Shown here piece after piece: positions 1-6,863 of a stretch of 19,469 nucleotides of DNA. The DNA is from Scatomorpha pullicola (GTDB taxonomy: Bacteria; Bacillota; Clostridia; Oscillospirales; Oscillospiraceae), in NCBI GenBank assembly GCA_018716545.1, contig DVJU01000004.1, positions 1 to 19,469 on the forward strand, read 5' to 3'. The notes under the pieces are model-generated. The model did not search any database. It was not told where the DNA came from and saw nothing but the letters and a program-made list of their open reading frames with translations. Numbering within the stretch: the first letter of the stretch is position 1; every line of letters begins with the position of its first letter. The translations under genes and the position numbers were made by a program.

Positions 1-1238
1 GAGTAGAGCAGCGTCTCGTAGCTGGCAAAGCCGGGGACGACGACGTCCATGGAGTGGATGAAGTTGATGATGTTTATCATCGCACGGTAGGGCATCGCGG
101 CGGTGATGTCGCCCGCCACAGCGTCGGCGAGCGTCGGCTTTACGTTACTGCGGGCGAGCTCCTTTTCCCAGGTGCGCTTGCCGTCGAGGATGTCGCCGAA
201 GCGCTGGACGAGGATGTGGCCGTTGGCCAGCATGTTCGTCAGCTCGCCGACCTTCTGCGCGTAGGCGATGGGCTGGTTGAAGGGCACGGAGAAATTGTGC
301 GAGCAGAGTATGGCGACGTTGGTGTTCGGGCTCTTGAGGTCGGCGCCCTTGTAGGCGTGGCCGTTGACGACGGCGAGGTCGTTGTCGTAGTTCTCCTGGC
401 TCACCACTCCGCCGGGGTTCTGGCAGAAGGTGCGCACCTTGTTCTTGAACGGCTTGGGGTAGCCGATGAGCTTGCTCTCATAGAGGACGTCGTTTATCTC
501 CTCCATGATCTCGTTGCGCACCTCGACGCGCACGCCGATGTCGACGGTGCTGGGCTGGTGCTGCACGCCGTGCTCGGAGCAGATTTTCTCCAGCCAGTCC
601 GCGCCGCGGCGGCCCGTGGCCACTACGGTGTGCTCGGCATAGAGCTCAAAGTCGCGGTGGCCGTCGTTGAGGTAGACGCCCCTGCAGACGTTGCCGTCCA
701 TAATGAGGTTGGTGCACTCGGTGTCGAACAGCATCTCCACGCCGTGCTCCATGAGCCAGCGCTCTATGGCGAGGTAGACGTCGTGCGCCTTCTCGGTGCC
801 GAGGTGGCGGATGGGGCAGTCGACCAGCTTCAGCCCGGCCTTGATGGCGCGGGCACGTATCTTGCGCACCTTCTCGTCGTTGCCGATGCCCTCGATGTGC
901 TCGTCCGCGCCGAACTCGAGGTAGATGCTGTCGGCGTAGTCTATCGTCTCCTGCGCGAGGCGCTCGCCGATGAGCGTGGGCAGGTCGCCGCCGACGTCGC
1001 AGCTCAGGCTGAGCTTGCCGTCGGAGAAGGCGCCCGCGCCGGAGAATCCGGTGGTTATGTGGCAGACGGGCTTGCAGTTCATGCACACGCCGGTCTTGGA
1101 CTTGGGGCAGCTGCGGCGCGTCAGCTCGCGGCCCTTTTCAACCATGACGATCTTCTTCTTCGACCCGCGCCGGAGCATCTCGAGCGCCGTAAAAATACCG
1201 CCCGGTCCCGCGCCGACAATCACGACATCAGCGTTCAT
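1..1238 (-). CDS. FAD-dependent dehydrogenase (COG2509-like), C-terminus cut by window edge
   Basis: Reading the minus strand from the ATG at 1238-1236 gives 412 codons without a stop up to the left edge, so the C-terminus is missing. A ribosome binding site (GGAGG, about 1243-1249) sits just upstream. The N-terminus has a dinucleotide-binding GAGPGG motif (residues 9-14) and an acidic strand end VEKG (33-36), typical of two-dinucleotide-binding-domain flavoproteins. Next come four cysteines (44, 52, 55, 59) and a TTGFSGAGAFSDGKLSL stretch. I recognise this as the uncharacterised FAD-dependent dehydrogenase family COG2509. Further in are an ATGRRGADWL motif and AGDITAAMPYR near the visible end. 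The protein is probably a cytosolic oxidoreductase; its substrate is unknown, and a role in quinone or geranylgeranyl reduction cannot be excluded. It lies downstream of tRNA-Gly on the same strand, with a terminator between them. Confidence 0.85.
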   Translation of the reverse strand, partial: MNADVVIVGAGPGGIFTALEMLRRGSKKKIVMVEKGRELTRRSCPKSKTGVCMNCKPVCHITTGFSGAGAFSDGKLSLSCDVGGDLPTLIGERLAQETIDYADSIYLEFGADEHIEGIGNDEKVRKIRARAIKAGLKLVDCPIRHLGTEKAHDVYLAIERWLMEHGVEMLFDTECTNLIMDGNVCRGVYLNDGHRDFELYAEHTVVATGRRGADWLEKICSEHGVQHQPSTVDIGVRVEVRNEIMEEINDVLYESKLIGYPKPFKNKVRTFCQNPGGVVSQENYDNDLAVVNGHAYKGADLKSPNTNVAILCSHNFSVPFNQPIAYAQKVGELTNMLANGHILVQRFGDILDGKRTWEKELARSNVKPTLADAVAGDITAAMPYRAMINIINFIHSMDVVVPGFASYETLLY

Positions 1239-1250
1239 AATAACCTCCAG

Positions 1251-1280
1251 ACACAAAAATAGCACGCAGTCTCGCGTGCT
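1251..1280 (-). terminator. Rho-independent terminator after tRNA-Gly
   Basis: On the minus strand, AGCACGC and GCGTGCT form a 7-bp stem around a 6-nt loop (1280-1261), followed by ATTTTTGTGT (1260-1251). This is the expected end of the tRNA-Gly transcript. The T-tract runs directly into the ribosome binding site of the dehydrogenase gene, so the structure may act as an attenuator for that gene. Confidence 0.75.
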
Positions 1281-1296
1281 TAAAACCTACTCTTTT

Positions 1297-1324
1297 GTTC
1301 GCTCCGGCAAAAGCCGGAGCGAAC
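1297..1324 (-). repeat. Perfect 12-bp hairpin abutting the tRNA-Gly 3' end
   Basis: GTTCGCTCCGGC and GCCGGAGCGAAC are perfectly complementary around a 4-nt loop. The hairpin begins at the base after the encoded CCA of the tRNA. No T-tract follows on either strand, so it does not look like a classical terminator. In the precursor RNA it would form the 3' trailer and could affect 3' processing; that role is inference. Confidence 0.7.
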
Positions 1325-1400
1325 TGGAGCGGGCAACGAGATTCGAACTCGCTACCTCCACCTTGGCAAGGTGGCGCTCTGCCAAATGAGCTATGCCCGC
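1325..1400 (-). tRNA. tRNA-Gly (anticodon GCC)
   Basis: The minus-strand sequence folds into a complete 76-nt cloverleaf. It has a 7-bp acceptor stem GCGGGCA/TGCCCGC, a D arm GCTC/GAGC, an anticodon stem CCACC/GGTGG around TTGCCAA, a T arm with loop TTCGAAT, discriminator T and an encoded CCA. The anticodon GCC reads GGC and GGT glycine codons, and GGC is heavily used in the neighbouring ribosomal genes. Confidence 0.97.
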
Positions 1401-1447
1401 AAATTGCACCCGGCGAAGACGCAGCTCCGCTCTCAGGCGCGGGTTAT

Positions 1448-1475
1448 ATTCTACCACAGTTTCGCCGTTTGTCAA
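1448..1475 (-). promoter_or_regulatory. Sigma70-type promoter of tRNA-Gly
   Basis: On the minus strand there is TTGACA (1475-1470), a 16-bp spacer and TAGAAT (1453-1448) preceded by an extended -10 TG. Transcription would start near 1441, giving a ~40-nt leader before the mature tRNA. It is divergent from the response regulator gene. Confidence 0.8.
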
Positions 1476-1489
1476 GTAATTTTGCGCAA

Positions 1490-1516
1490 TTGGCGGGAAA
1501 TTTTCTGTAGTACAAT
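1490..1516 (+). promoter_or_regulatory. Possible promoter of the two-component genes
   Basis: TTGGCG (1490-1495) and TACAAT (1511-1516) are separated by only 15 bp. The -10 match is reasonable but the -35 and spacing are weak. It would place the start point near 1523, upstream of the inverted repeat at 1542-1566. Confidence 0.35.
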
Positions 1517-1541
1517 TTTATTTACACAATATCCTCATGCT

Positions 1542-1566
1542 GTTTAAAAACACGACACTTTTAAAC
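1542..1566. promoter_or_regulatory. Inverted repeat upstream of the response regulator (possible operator)
   Basis: GTTTAAAA (1542-1549) and TTTTAAAC (1559-1566) are perfect 8-bp inverted arms around a 9-nt AC-rich spacer. The repeat ends about 17 nt before the GGGAG ribosome binding site of the response regulator. It could be a protein-binding site or a leader hairpin. OmpR-family regulators usually bind direct repeats, so self-binding is not implied. Confidence 0.4.
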
Positions 1567-1595
1567 GGTAAACTGCGACAGAAGGGAGTGAGCTT

Positions 1596-2273
1596 ATGCG
1601 TATTCTGATAGCCGAGGACGATGCCGGGATAGGGCGCGCAGTGCAGGTGCTGCTGGAGCGGAGCCGTTACACCGCCGACTGGGTCAAGACGGGACCCGAG
1701 GCGCTGGAGTGGGCGTCGTCCGGAGAATATGACGCGATCATACTCGACATCATGCTGCCGGGCATGAGCGGCCTGGAGGTGCTGGAGCGGCTGCGCGCCG
1801 CGGGCTCCGGGACGCCGGTGCTGATGCTCACGGCGCTGACCGACGTGCCGGCGAGGGTGCGCGGCCTGGACGCGGGCGCGGACGACTACCTCGCCAAGCC
1901 CTTCGCGTCGGCGGAGCTTATCGCCCGCGTGAGGGCGCTGCTCAGGCGCTCGGAGACCTATGTCCCCGACGTGCTCACCTATGGAGACCTGAGCCTGGAC
2001 TGCTCTCGCTACGAGCTGGGTCACGGCGCGGAGAGCGTCCGGCTGAACAACAAGGAGTTCAGGCTCATGGAGCTGTTCATGCGCTCGCCCAGGCGCGTGT
2101 ACTCCACCGAGCGCCTGCTGGAGCTGGTGTGGGGCTGGGACTCCGGCGCGGACAGCCACGTGGTCTGGACTAACATAGCCAACCTCCGCCGCGTGCTGCG
2201 CAACCTGGGCGCGTCCGAGCGCATACGCTCCGTGCGCGGCGAGGGCTATTCCCTCGAGGGCGCGGAGTGCTGA
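1596..2273 (+). CDS. OmpR/PhoB-family response regulator
   Basis: This is a 225-residue DNA-binding response regulator of usual family length. The receiver domain (about 1-115) has the acidic pair D8-D9, phospho-acceptor D51 in ILDIMLPG, switch residue T79, Y98 and the conserved lysine K101 in KPF. The C-terminal half (about 125-225) is a winged-helix domain with the typical LNNKEFRLMELF start and an RSVRGEGYSL wing. The ATG follows a GGGAG site at about 7 nt spacing. Its stop overlaps the start of the kinase gene, so the two form a two-component system in one transcript. The signal and target genes cannot be read from the sequence. The nearest possible target is its own upstream region. Confidence 0.95.
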   Translation: MRILIAEDDAGIGRAVQVLLERSRYTADWVKTGPEALEWASSGEYDAIILDIMLPGMSGLEVLERLRAAGSGTPVLMLTALTDVPARVRGLDAGADDYLAKPFASAELIARVRALLRRSETYVPDVLTYGDLSLDCSRYELGHGAESVRLNNKEFRLMELFMRSPRRVYSTERLLELVWGWDSGADSHVVWTNIANLRRVLRNLGASERIRSVRGEGYSLEGAEC

Positions 2274-3484
2274 AACGGCTGCGGCGCAAGTTCGTGCTGG
2301 TCAGCGTGGCGTCGCTGGCTCTGGTGCTGCTTGTGCTGGTCATAGGCATCAACGCGGGGATGCGCTATTTCAACGCACGCTCGGCGGACAGCCTGCTGGA
2401 GGACATGGCCTGGCATGAGGGCGAGATACCCCAGACAGCCCCTCCCGAGCACCGCCCCTGGGAGTACCCGGTGACGGAGGAGACGCCGTTCGAGACGCGC
2501 TACTTCGCGGTCTACGTGGACAGCGAGGGTCAGGCGGAGGAGATAAAGCTGGACTTCATACGCGCCATAGACGAGGAGAGCGCGGTGGAATACACGCGCG
2601 AGGCGCTGGAGAGCGGCAAGAGGACAGGCTACGTGAGCCGTTACCGCTTCCTGGCCTACGACGGGGAAAACGGCGGCTCCATATACTTCTTCCTGGACTG
2701 CTCGCGCCAGCTCTGGACGCAGAAGGTCGTGCTGCTCGTCTCCTGCGCCGGCAGCCTGGCCGTGCTCGCGGCGACGGCGCTGGTGCTCTTTGCGCTCTCA
2801 CGCAAGGCGATAGCCCCGATAGCTCAGAGCGTGGAGCAGCAGAAGCGCTTTATAACCGACGCCGGGCACGAGCTCAAGACGCCCATAACCGCAATCATGG
2901 CCGCAGCGGACGTGCTTGCGCTGGACGACCCCGACGACGAGTGGGTGGAGTCCATACAGCGCTCCGGGGCGCGCCTCGCCAAGCTCACCGCCGACCTCAT
3001 AGACCTCTCGCGCTTCGACGAGGCCGACCCCTTCCCGGACAGGGAGCGCTTCGACCTCTCGGCGGACGTGGAGAGCATAAGCGAGGACTTCCGCCTCACC
3101 GCTCAGCCGCAGGGGCACGAGGTGATAGTTGACATAACAAAAGGAATCGAGGTCACGGCCTGCCGCGAAGCCCTGCGGCGCGTGGTGGGCATACTGCTGG
3201 ACAACGCCATGCGCTACTCCGACGAGGGCAGTGAAGTTTACATAAAGCTTGAAAAGCACCACTCGCACGCCAGGCTGGAGGTGCGCAACGCCTGCGCGGG
3301 CATGACCCGTGAGACGCTCTCTCGCATGTTCGAGCGATTCTACCGCGGAGACGAGTCGCGCTCTGGCGCCGGCACCGGCGTGGGACTCTCGATGGCGCGC
3401 GCGATAGTGGAGGCGCACGGCGGCACGCTCACGGCGGCCTACGGCAGCGGGGAGGTCACTCTCACGGCGAGCATACCGGCGTAG
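2267..3484 (+). CDS. Sensor histidine kinase (membrane, HisKA/HATPase)
   Basis: The 405-residue kinase starts at a GTG that overlaps the response regulator stop by 7 nt, implying coupled translation. The order is: a cytoplasmic Arg/Lys-rich N-terminus, a membrane helix (about 9-30), an extracytoplasmic sensor segment of ~120 residues (about 31-152) with no domain I recognise, a second helix (about 153-177), and a HisKA domain with phospho-acceptor H201 in GHELKTP. The ATPase domain has N-box N313 in LLDNAMRYS, an F box MFERFYRGD (354-362) and G2 box GTGVGLS (369-375). The G1 box is atypical: residues 341-346 read NACAGM instead of DxGxG. The kinase presumably phosphorylates the adjacent regulator. 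Its signal is unknown. Confidence 0.93.
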   Translation: MLKRLRRKFVLVSVASLALVLLVLVIGINAGMRYFNARSADSLLEDMAWHEGEIPQTAPPEHRPWEYPVTEETPFETRYFAVYVDSEGQAEEIKLDFIRAIDEESAVEYTREALESGKRTGYVSRYRFLAYDGENGGSIYFFLDCSRQLWTQKVVLLVSCAGSLAVLAATALVLFALSRKAIAPIAQSVEQQKRFITDAGHELKTPITAIMAAADVLALDDPDDEWVESIQRSGARLAKLTADLIDLSRFDEADPFPDRERFDLSADVESISEDFRLTAQPQGHEVIVDITKGIEVTACREALRRVVGILLDNAMRYSDEGSEVYIKLEKHHSHARLEVRNACAGMTRETLSRMFERFYRGDESRSGAGTGVGLSMARAIVEAHGGTLTAAYGSGEVTLTASIPA

Positions 3485-3507
3485 CGCTCTATACATTATA
3501 ATATACA

Positions 3508-3519
3508 CGCGTATACGCG
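3508..3519. repeat. 12-bp perfect palindrome downstream of the kinase gene
   Basis: CGCGTATACGCG is self-complementary. It lies 24 bp after the kinase stop codon and just before the hairpin at 3529-3549. No T-tract follows. It may be part of a transcript end or a protein-binding site. Confidence 0.5.
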
Positions 3520-3528
3520 GTGCGCGTC

Positions 3529-3549
3529 GGATTTTGCGGCGCAAAATCC
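3529..3549 (+). terminator. Hairpin, possible end of the two-component transcript
   Basis: GGATTTTGC and GCAAAATCC are perfect 9-bp arms around GGC. No U-tract follows (the next bases are CGGGGCTG), so classical rho-independent termination is uncertain. The position, 45 nt after the kinase stop, fits a 3'-end stabilising or terminating structure. A 10-bp palindrome GCTGTACAGC follows at 3554-3563. Confidence 0.4.
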
Positions 3550-3618
3550 CGGGGCTGTACAGCAAAAATATTCACCAAAATTTCTTGCGAAATTTCTCGC
3601 AAAAATACTAAAAAGCTC

Positions 3619-3647
3619 TTGACAACTGCGCCCTCACTTGATATTAT
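3619..3647 (+). promoter_or_regulatory. Main promoter of the S10 ribosomal protein operon
   Basis: A consensus TTGACA (3619-3624), a 17-bp spacer and TATTAT (3642-3647) predict a start at about 3653-3655. The transcript would begin with a hairpin GCGCC/GGCGC (3654-3669). This is the best promoter match in the window and fits a highly expressed operon. The -10 box lies at the centre of a 15-bp palindrome TTGATATTATATCAA. Confidence 0.88.
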
Positions 3648-3672
3648 ATCAAAGCGCCTGTGAGGGCGCAGT
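3625..3672. promoter_or_regulatory. 13-bp inverted repeat bracketing the S10 promoter -10 and start
   Basis: ACTGCGCCCTCAC (3625-3637, in the promoter spacer) and GTGAGGGCGCAGT (3660-3672, start of the leader) are perfect inverted copies separated by 22 bp that contain the -10 box and predicted start. The left arm lies upstream of the predicted start and is not transcribed from this promoter, so the signal works at DNA level or only in read-through RNA. It is a candidate operator. Confidence 0.6.
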
Positions 3673-3927
3673 ATGCGATGAAGCGGGAGATTGCGGCTTT
3701 TGCCGGTAACTTCCGTGGAGTATGTCCGGCGCTGAGAATGCGCACAATCGGGCGGATGAGCTTTTTTCCGTACACGGGCGTATATCGCCCGACGGAGAGC
3801 GGCCGGCCAAAAGCCGGTTTGTTTTTCGGGCGGGGGCTGATACGCACGGATGCGTGTATGAAAAAAGTTCGCCGTACCAATGGACGTCCGAAGGGATGCC
3901 TAAGTACGAAATTCAGGAGGAAAAAAC
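3654..3927 (+). promoter_or_regulatory. S10 operon leader with several stem-loops
   Basis: About 270 nt separate the predicted start from rpsJ. The leader holds a 5'-end hairpin (3654-3669), a stem 3768-3795 (CGGGCG/CGCCCG extended by CCGT/ACGG across a 3-nt bulge), an attenuator-like terminator (3801-3826) and a tetraloop hairpin ACGCA-CGGA-TGCGT (3842-3855). An rpsJ ribosome binding site AGGAGG precedes the ATG. In Escherichia coli the S10 leader is the site of L4 feedback. Whether this unrelated-looking leader has the same job is unknown. Confidence 0.6.
3801..3826 (+). terminator. Attenuator-like terminator in the S10 leader
   Basis: GGCCGGC pairs with GCCGGTT (five GC pairs plus two G-U) around a 5-nt loop and is followed by TTTGTTTTT (3818-3826). 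It is about 150 nt after the predicted start and 100 nt before rpsJ, so it must be leaky or regulated for the operon to be expressed. Confidence 0.65.
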
Positions 3928-4245
3928 ATGGCAGCAACCAACAAGAAAATGATCCGTATCAGGCTGAAGGCCTACGACCACCAGCTCATCGACAAGGCCG
4001 CCGAGACCATCGTCGAGACCGCCCGCCGCACCGACGCGAAGGTGTCCGGCCCCATCCCCCTGCCGACCAAGAAGGAGGTCGTCACCATTCTCCGCGCCGT
4101 CCACAAGTACAAGGACAGCCGCGAGCAGTTCGAGCGCCGCACCCACAAGCGCCTGATCGACATCATGAACCCCACCCAGAAGACCGTCGAGGCTCTCATG
4201 AGCGTCGAAGTGCCCGCCGGCGTGGAGATCGAGATCAAGCTCTGA
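3928..4245 (+). CDS. rpsJ: 30S ribosomal protein S10
   Basis: The 105-residue protein has the usual S10 length and signatures: IRIRLKAYDHQLID near the N-terminus, SGPIPLPTKKE in the middle, then RRTHKRLIDI. S10 sits in the head of the small subunit, and in many bacteria it doubles as NusE in transcription antitermination. An AGGAGG site precedes the ATG at 8 nt. This is the first gene of the cluster, after a long structured leader. An unusually wide 115-nt gap separates it from rplC. Confidence 0.98.
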   Translation: MAATNKKMIRIRLKAYDHQLIDKAAETIVETARRTDAKVSGPIPLPTKKEVVTILRAVHKYKDSREQFERRTHKRLIDIMNPTQKTVEALMSVEVPAGVEIEIKL

Positions 4246-4360
4246 GCTTGAACCCACTTTGTTAACCCGCTTGCCCGCGACTTGCGTGAACGGGCAGGGT
4301 CATGTTGGGGCGGACAGCCCAATGAGCCGCTTCAACCAATAACCATTAGGAGGAAATACA
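4246..4360 (+). promoter_or_regulatory. rpsJ-rplC spacer with two stem-loops
   Basis: This 115-nt gap is much longer than most in the cluster. TGCCCG (4272-4277) pairs with CGGGCA (4291-4296) around a 13-nt loop. TTGGG (4305-4309) pairs with CCCAA (4318-4322). No promoter or terminator is clear. The stems may mark RNA processing or translational control of rplC. Confidence 0.5.
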
Positions 4361-5059
4361 ATGAAGAAAGCCATCATCGGCAAGAAGGTCGGCATGACGC
4401 AGATCTTCGATGAAGCCGGTAAGGTCGTCCCCGTCACCGTTATCGAGGCCGGCCCCTGCGTCGTCGTTCAGAAGAAGACGGCCGAAAAAGAAGGCTATGA
4501 CTCCGTCCAGCTCGGCTTCGACGAGGTCAGCGAGAAGAAGCTGACCAAGCCCGAGCGCGGCCACCTGGCCAAGGCCGGCGCCGGCAACCTGCGCCATCTG
4601 CATGAGTTCCGCCTCGAGGACTGCTCCGCCCTGAACGTGGGCGACGTCCTGAAGGCCGACGTCTTCAAAGAGGGCGAGCGCGTCGACGTCACCGGCATCA
4701 GCAAAGGTAAGGGCTACGCCGGCGTCATCAAGCGCCACGGCGCCCACCGCCTCAAGGAGAGCCACGGCACCGGTCCTGTGCACCGCCACGCCGGCTCCAT
4801 GAACGCCGCCACCGACCCCAGCCGCATCTTCAAGGGCAAGATCGGCGCCGGTCACATGGGCGTTGAGCAGGTCACCGTTCAGAACCTCGACGTTGTGAAG
4901 GTCGACCCCGAGCTGAATATGATCGTTGTCCGCGGCGCCATCCCCGGCCCCAAGGGCGGCATCGTCTACCTGAAGAACTCCGTCAAGAAGTTCGTCCGCA
5001 AGGGTCCTGCGACCCCGACGATCAGCACCAACCCGCAGAAGCGGTCGGCCAGAGGCTAA
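4361..5059 (+). CDS. rplC: 50S ribosomal protein L3
   Basis: The 232-residue protein begins KKAIIGKKVGMTQIFDEAG, the L3 signature start. It carries the central loop SKGKGYAGVIKRHGAHRL (114-131) and GAGHMG (162-167). L3 is a primary 23S rRNA binder whose central loop reaches toward the peptidyl transferase centre. It is about 20 residues longer than many bacterial L3 proteins; the extra length is a basic C-terminal tail after about residue 212. The ribosome binding site AGGAGG lies upstream of the ATG. rplD follows after 17 nt. Confidence 0.98.
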   Translation: MKKAIIGKKVGMTQIFDEAGKVVPVTVIEAGPCVVVQKKTAEKEGYDSVQLGFDEVSEKKLTKPERGHLAKAGAGNLRHLHEFRLEDCSALNVGDVLKADVFKEGERVDVTGISKGKGYAGVIKRHGAHRLKESHGTGPVHRHAGSMNAATDPSRIFKGKIGAGHMGVEQVTVQNLDVVKVDPELNMIVVRGAIPGPKGGIVYLKNSVKKFVRKGPATPTISTNPQKRSARG

Positions 5060-5076
5060 AGAAAGGAGAGAGTTAA

Positions 5077-5700
5077 ATGCCTAAAGCAGTCATCTACAAC
5101 ATGGCGGGCGAAAAAGTCGGCGAATACGCCCTCTCCGAAGCCGTCTTCGGCGTGGAGCCGAACGCGGCCGTTCTGCACGCTTCCGTCAAGAACTATCTCG
5201 CCAATCAGCGCCAGGGCACCCAGAGCGCTCTGACCAAGGGCGAGGTCAGCTACACCACCAAGAAGCCCTGGCGTCAGAAGGGCACGGGCCGCGCCCGCGC
5301 CGGTTACGCCGGAAGCCCCGTGTGGCGTCACGGCGGTGTCGCCTTCGCTCCGAAGCCGCGCGACTACCGCTACAGCCTGACCAAGAAGACCCGCCGCCTC
5401 GCGCTCAAGAGCGCGCTGAGCGACAAGGCCAATGAGGAGTGCATCCTCGTCGTCGACGGCCTGCACGTCGACACCATCAAGACCAAGCCCTTCGCCGAGT
5501 TCCTCGAGAAGATCGGCGCCACCGGCAAGGCCATGGTCATCACCGAGAACGTGGACGAGGCCGTCCTGAAGTCCGCCCGCAACATCCCCGGCGTGACCGT
5601 TACCACCGCTACCATAATCTCCGCTTACGAGATTCTCAACAACCGTGTGCTCGTGGTCGACAAGGCCGCGCTGCAGAAGATCGAGGAGGTGTTCGCCTGA
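5077..5700 (+). CDS. rplD: 50S ribosomal protein L4
   Basis: The 207-residue protein has the L4 hallmark KKPWRQKGTGRARAG (about 62-76), the extended loop that lines the peptide exit tunnel, followed by SPVWRHGGVAF. L4 binds 23S rRNA and in Escherichia coli represses its own S10 operon through the leader RNA. No such function can be read here. The start is preceded by AAAGGAGAG. The last base of its stop codon is the first base of the rplW start, so the two are translationally coupled. Confidence 0.98.
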   Translation: MPKAVIYNMAGEKVGEYALSEAVFGVEPNAAVLHASVKNYLANQRQGTQSALTKGEVSYTTKKPWRQKGTGRARAGYAGSPVWRHGGVAFAPKPRDYRYSLTKKTRRLALKSALSDKANEECILVVDGLHVDTIKTKPFAEFLEKIGATGKAMVITENVDEAVLKSARNIPGVTVTTATIISAYEILNNRVLVVDKAALQKIEEVFA

Positions 5701-5996
5701 TGACTTCCGCTTACGATATCGTCATCCGTCCCATCATCACCGAGCAGTCGATGGAGGACCTGGACATCAAGAAGTACGCCTTCGAGGTTGCGAAGGACGC
5801 GAACAAGATAGAGATAAAGAAGGCAGTCGAGGAGATCTTCGGCGTCACCGTGATCAAGGTCACCACGACCACCGTCAAGGGCAAGGAAAAGCGCACCGGC
5901 GCGTATCCCAAGGGCTACACGAAGACCTGGAAAAAGGCTGTCGTCAAGCTGAGCCAGGATTCGAAGAACATCGAGATCTTCGAGAACATGGCGTAA
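5700..5996 (+). CDS. rplW: 50S ribosomal protein L23
   Basis: The 98-residue protein starts at an ATG sharing its A with the rplD stop (TGATG). It begins with DIVIRPIITEQSM, followed by YAFEVAKDANKIEIKKAVEEIF, here quoted as two adjacent segments of the L23 fold. The GKEKRTGAYPKGYTKTWKKA segment (about 61-80) is the basic rRNA-binding loop. L23 sits at the exit-tunnel rim, where trigger factor and signal recognition particle dock. The frame stays open further upstream inside rplD, but the ATG at the overlap gives the standard N-terminus. Confidence 0.97.
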   Translation: MTSAYDIVIRPIITEQSMEDLDIKKYAFEVAKDANKIEIKKAVEEIFGVTVIKVTTTTVKGKEKRTGAYPKGYTKTWKKAVVKLSQDSKNIEIFENMA

Positions 5997-6011
5997 GGGA
6001 GGATATGAGAG

Positions 6012-6848
<837 letters not shown>

Positions 6849-6863
6849 GGAGGGTAACGACTA

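Larger units (their letters stand above)
3485..3618. other. Gene-free spacer between kinase and S10 promoter
   Basis: No plausible gene is present. The segment holds the palindrome at 3508-3519, the hairpin at 3529-3549, GCTGTACAGC at 3554-3563, and an A/T-rich block with two tandem copies of AAATTTCTYGC(G) at 3578-3600. Inside that block TTGCGA and TCGCAA form an inverted repeat (3585-3602). The A/T-rich block ends just before the S10 promoter -35 and could act as an UP element for the RNA polymerase alpha C-terminal domain (inference). Confidence 0.6.

Noticed and set aside
54..1262. 402-codon open frame on the plus strand
   Set aside because: It is the opposite-strand shadow of the FAD-dependent dehydrogenase, with a low-complexity Val/Ala/Leu/Asp composition and no match to a known fold.
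1297..1324. Perfect hairpin next to tRNA-Gly as a classical terminator
   Set aside because: No T-tract follows on either strand. The hairpin at 1261-1280 with its T-tract is the better terminator.
3660..3927. Open frames through the S10 leader, possible leader peptide
   Set aside because: No ribosome binding site precedes the starts, the frame continues out of phase into rpsJ, and the composition follows the hairpins rather than protein constraints.
5439..5699. Longer rplW starting upstream inside rplD
   Set aside because: The upstream frame is low-complexity Arg/His shadow sequence. The ATG overlapping the rplD stop gives the standard L23 N-terminus.
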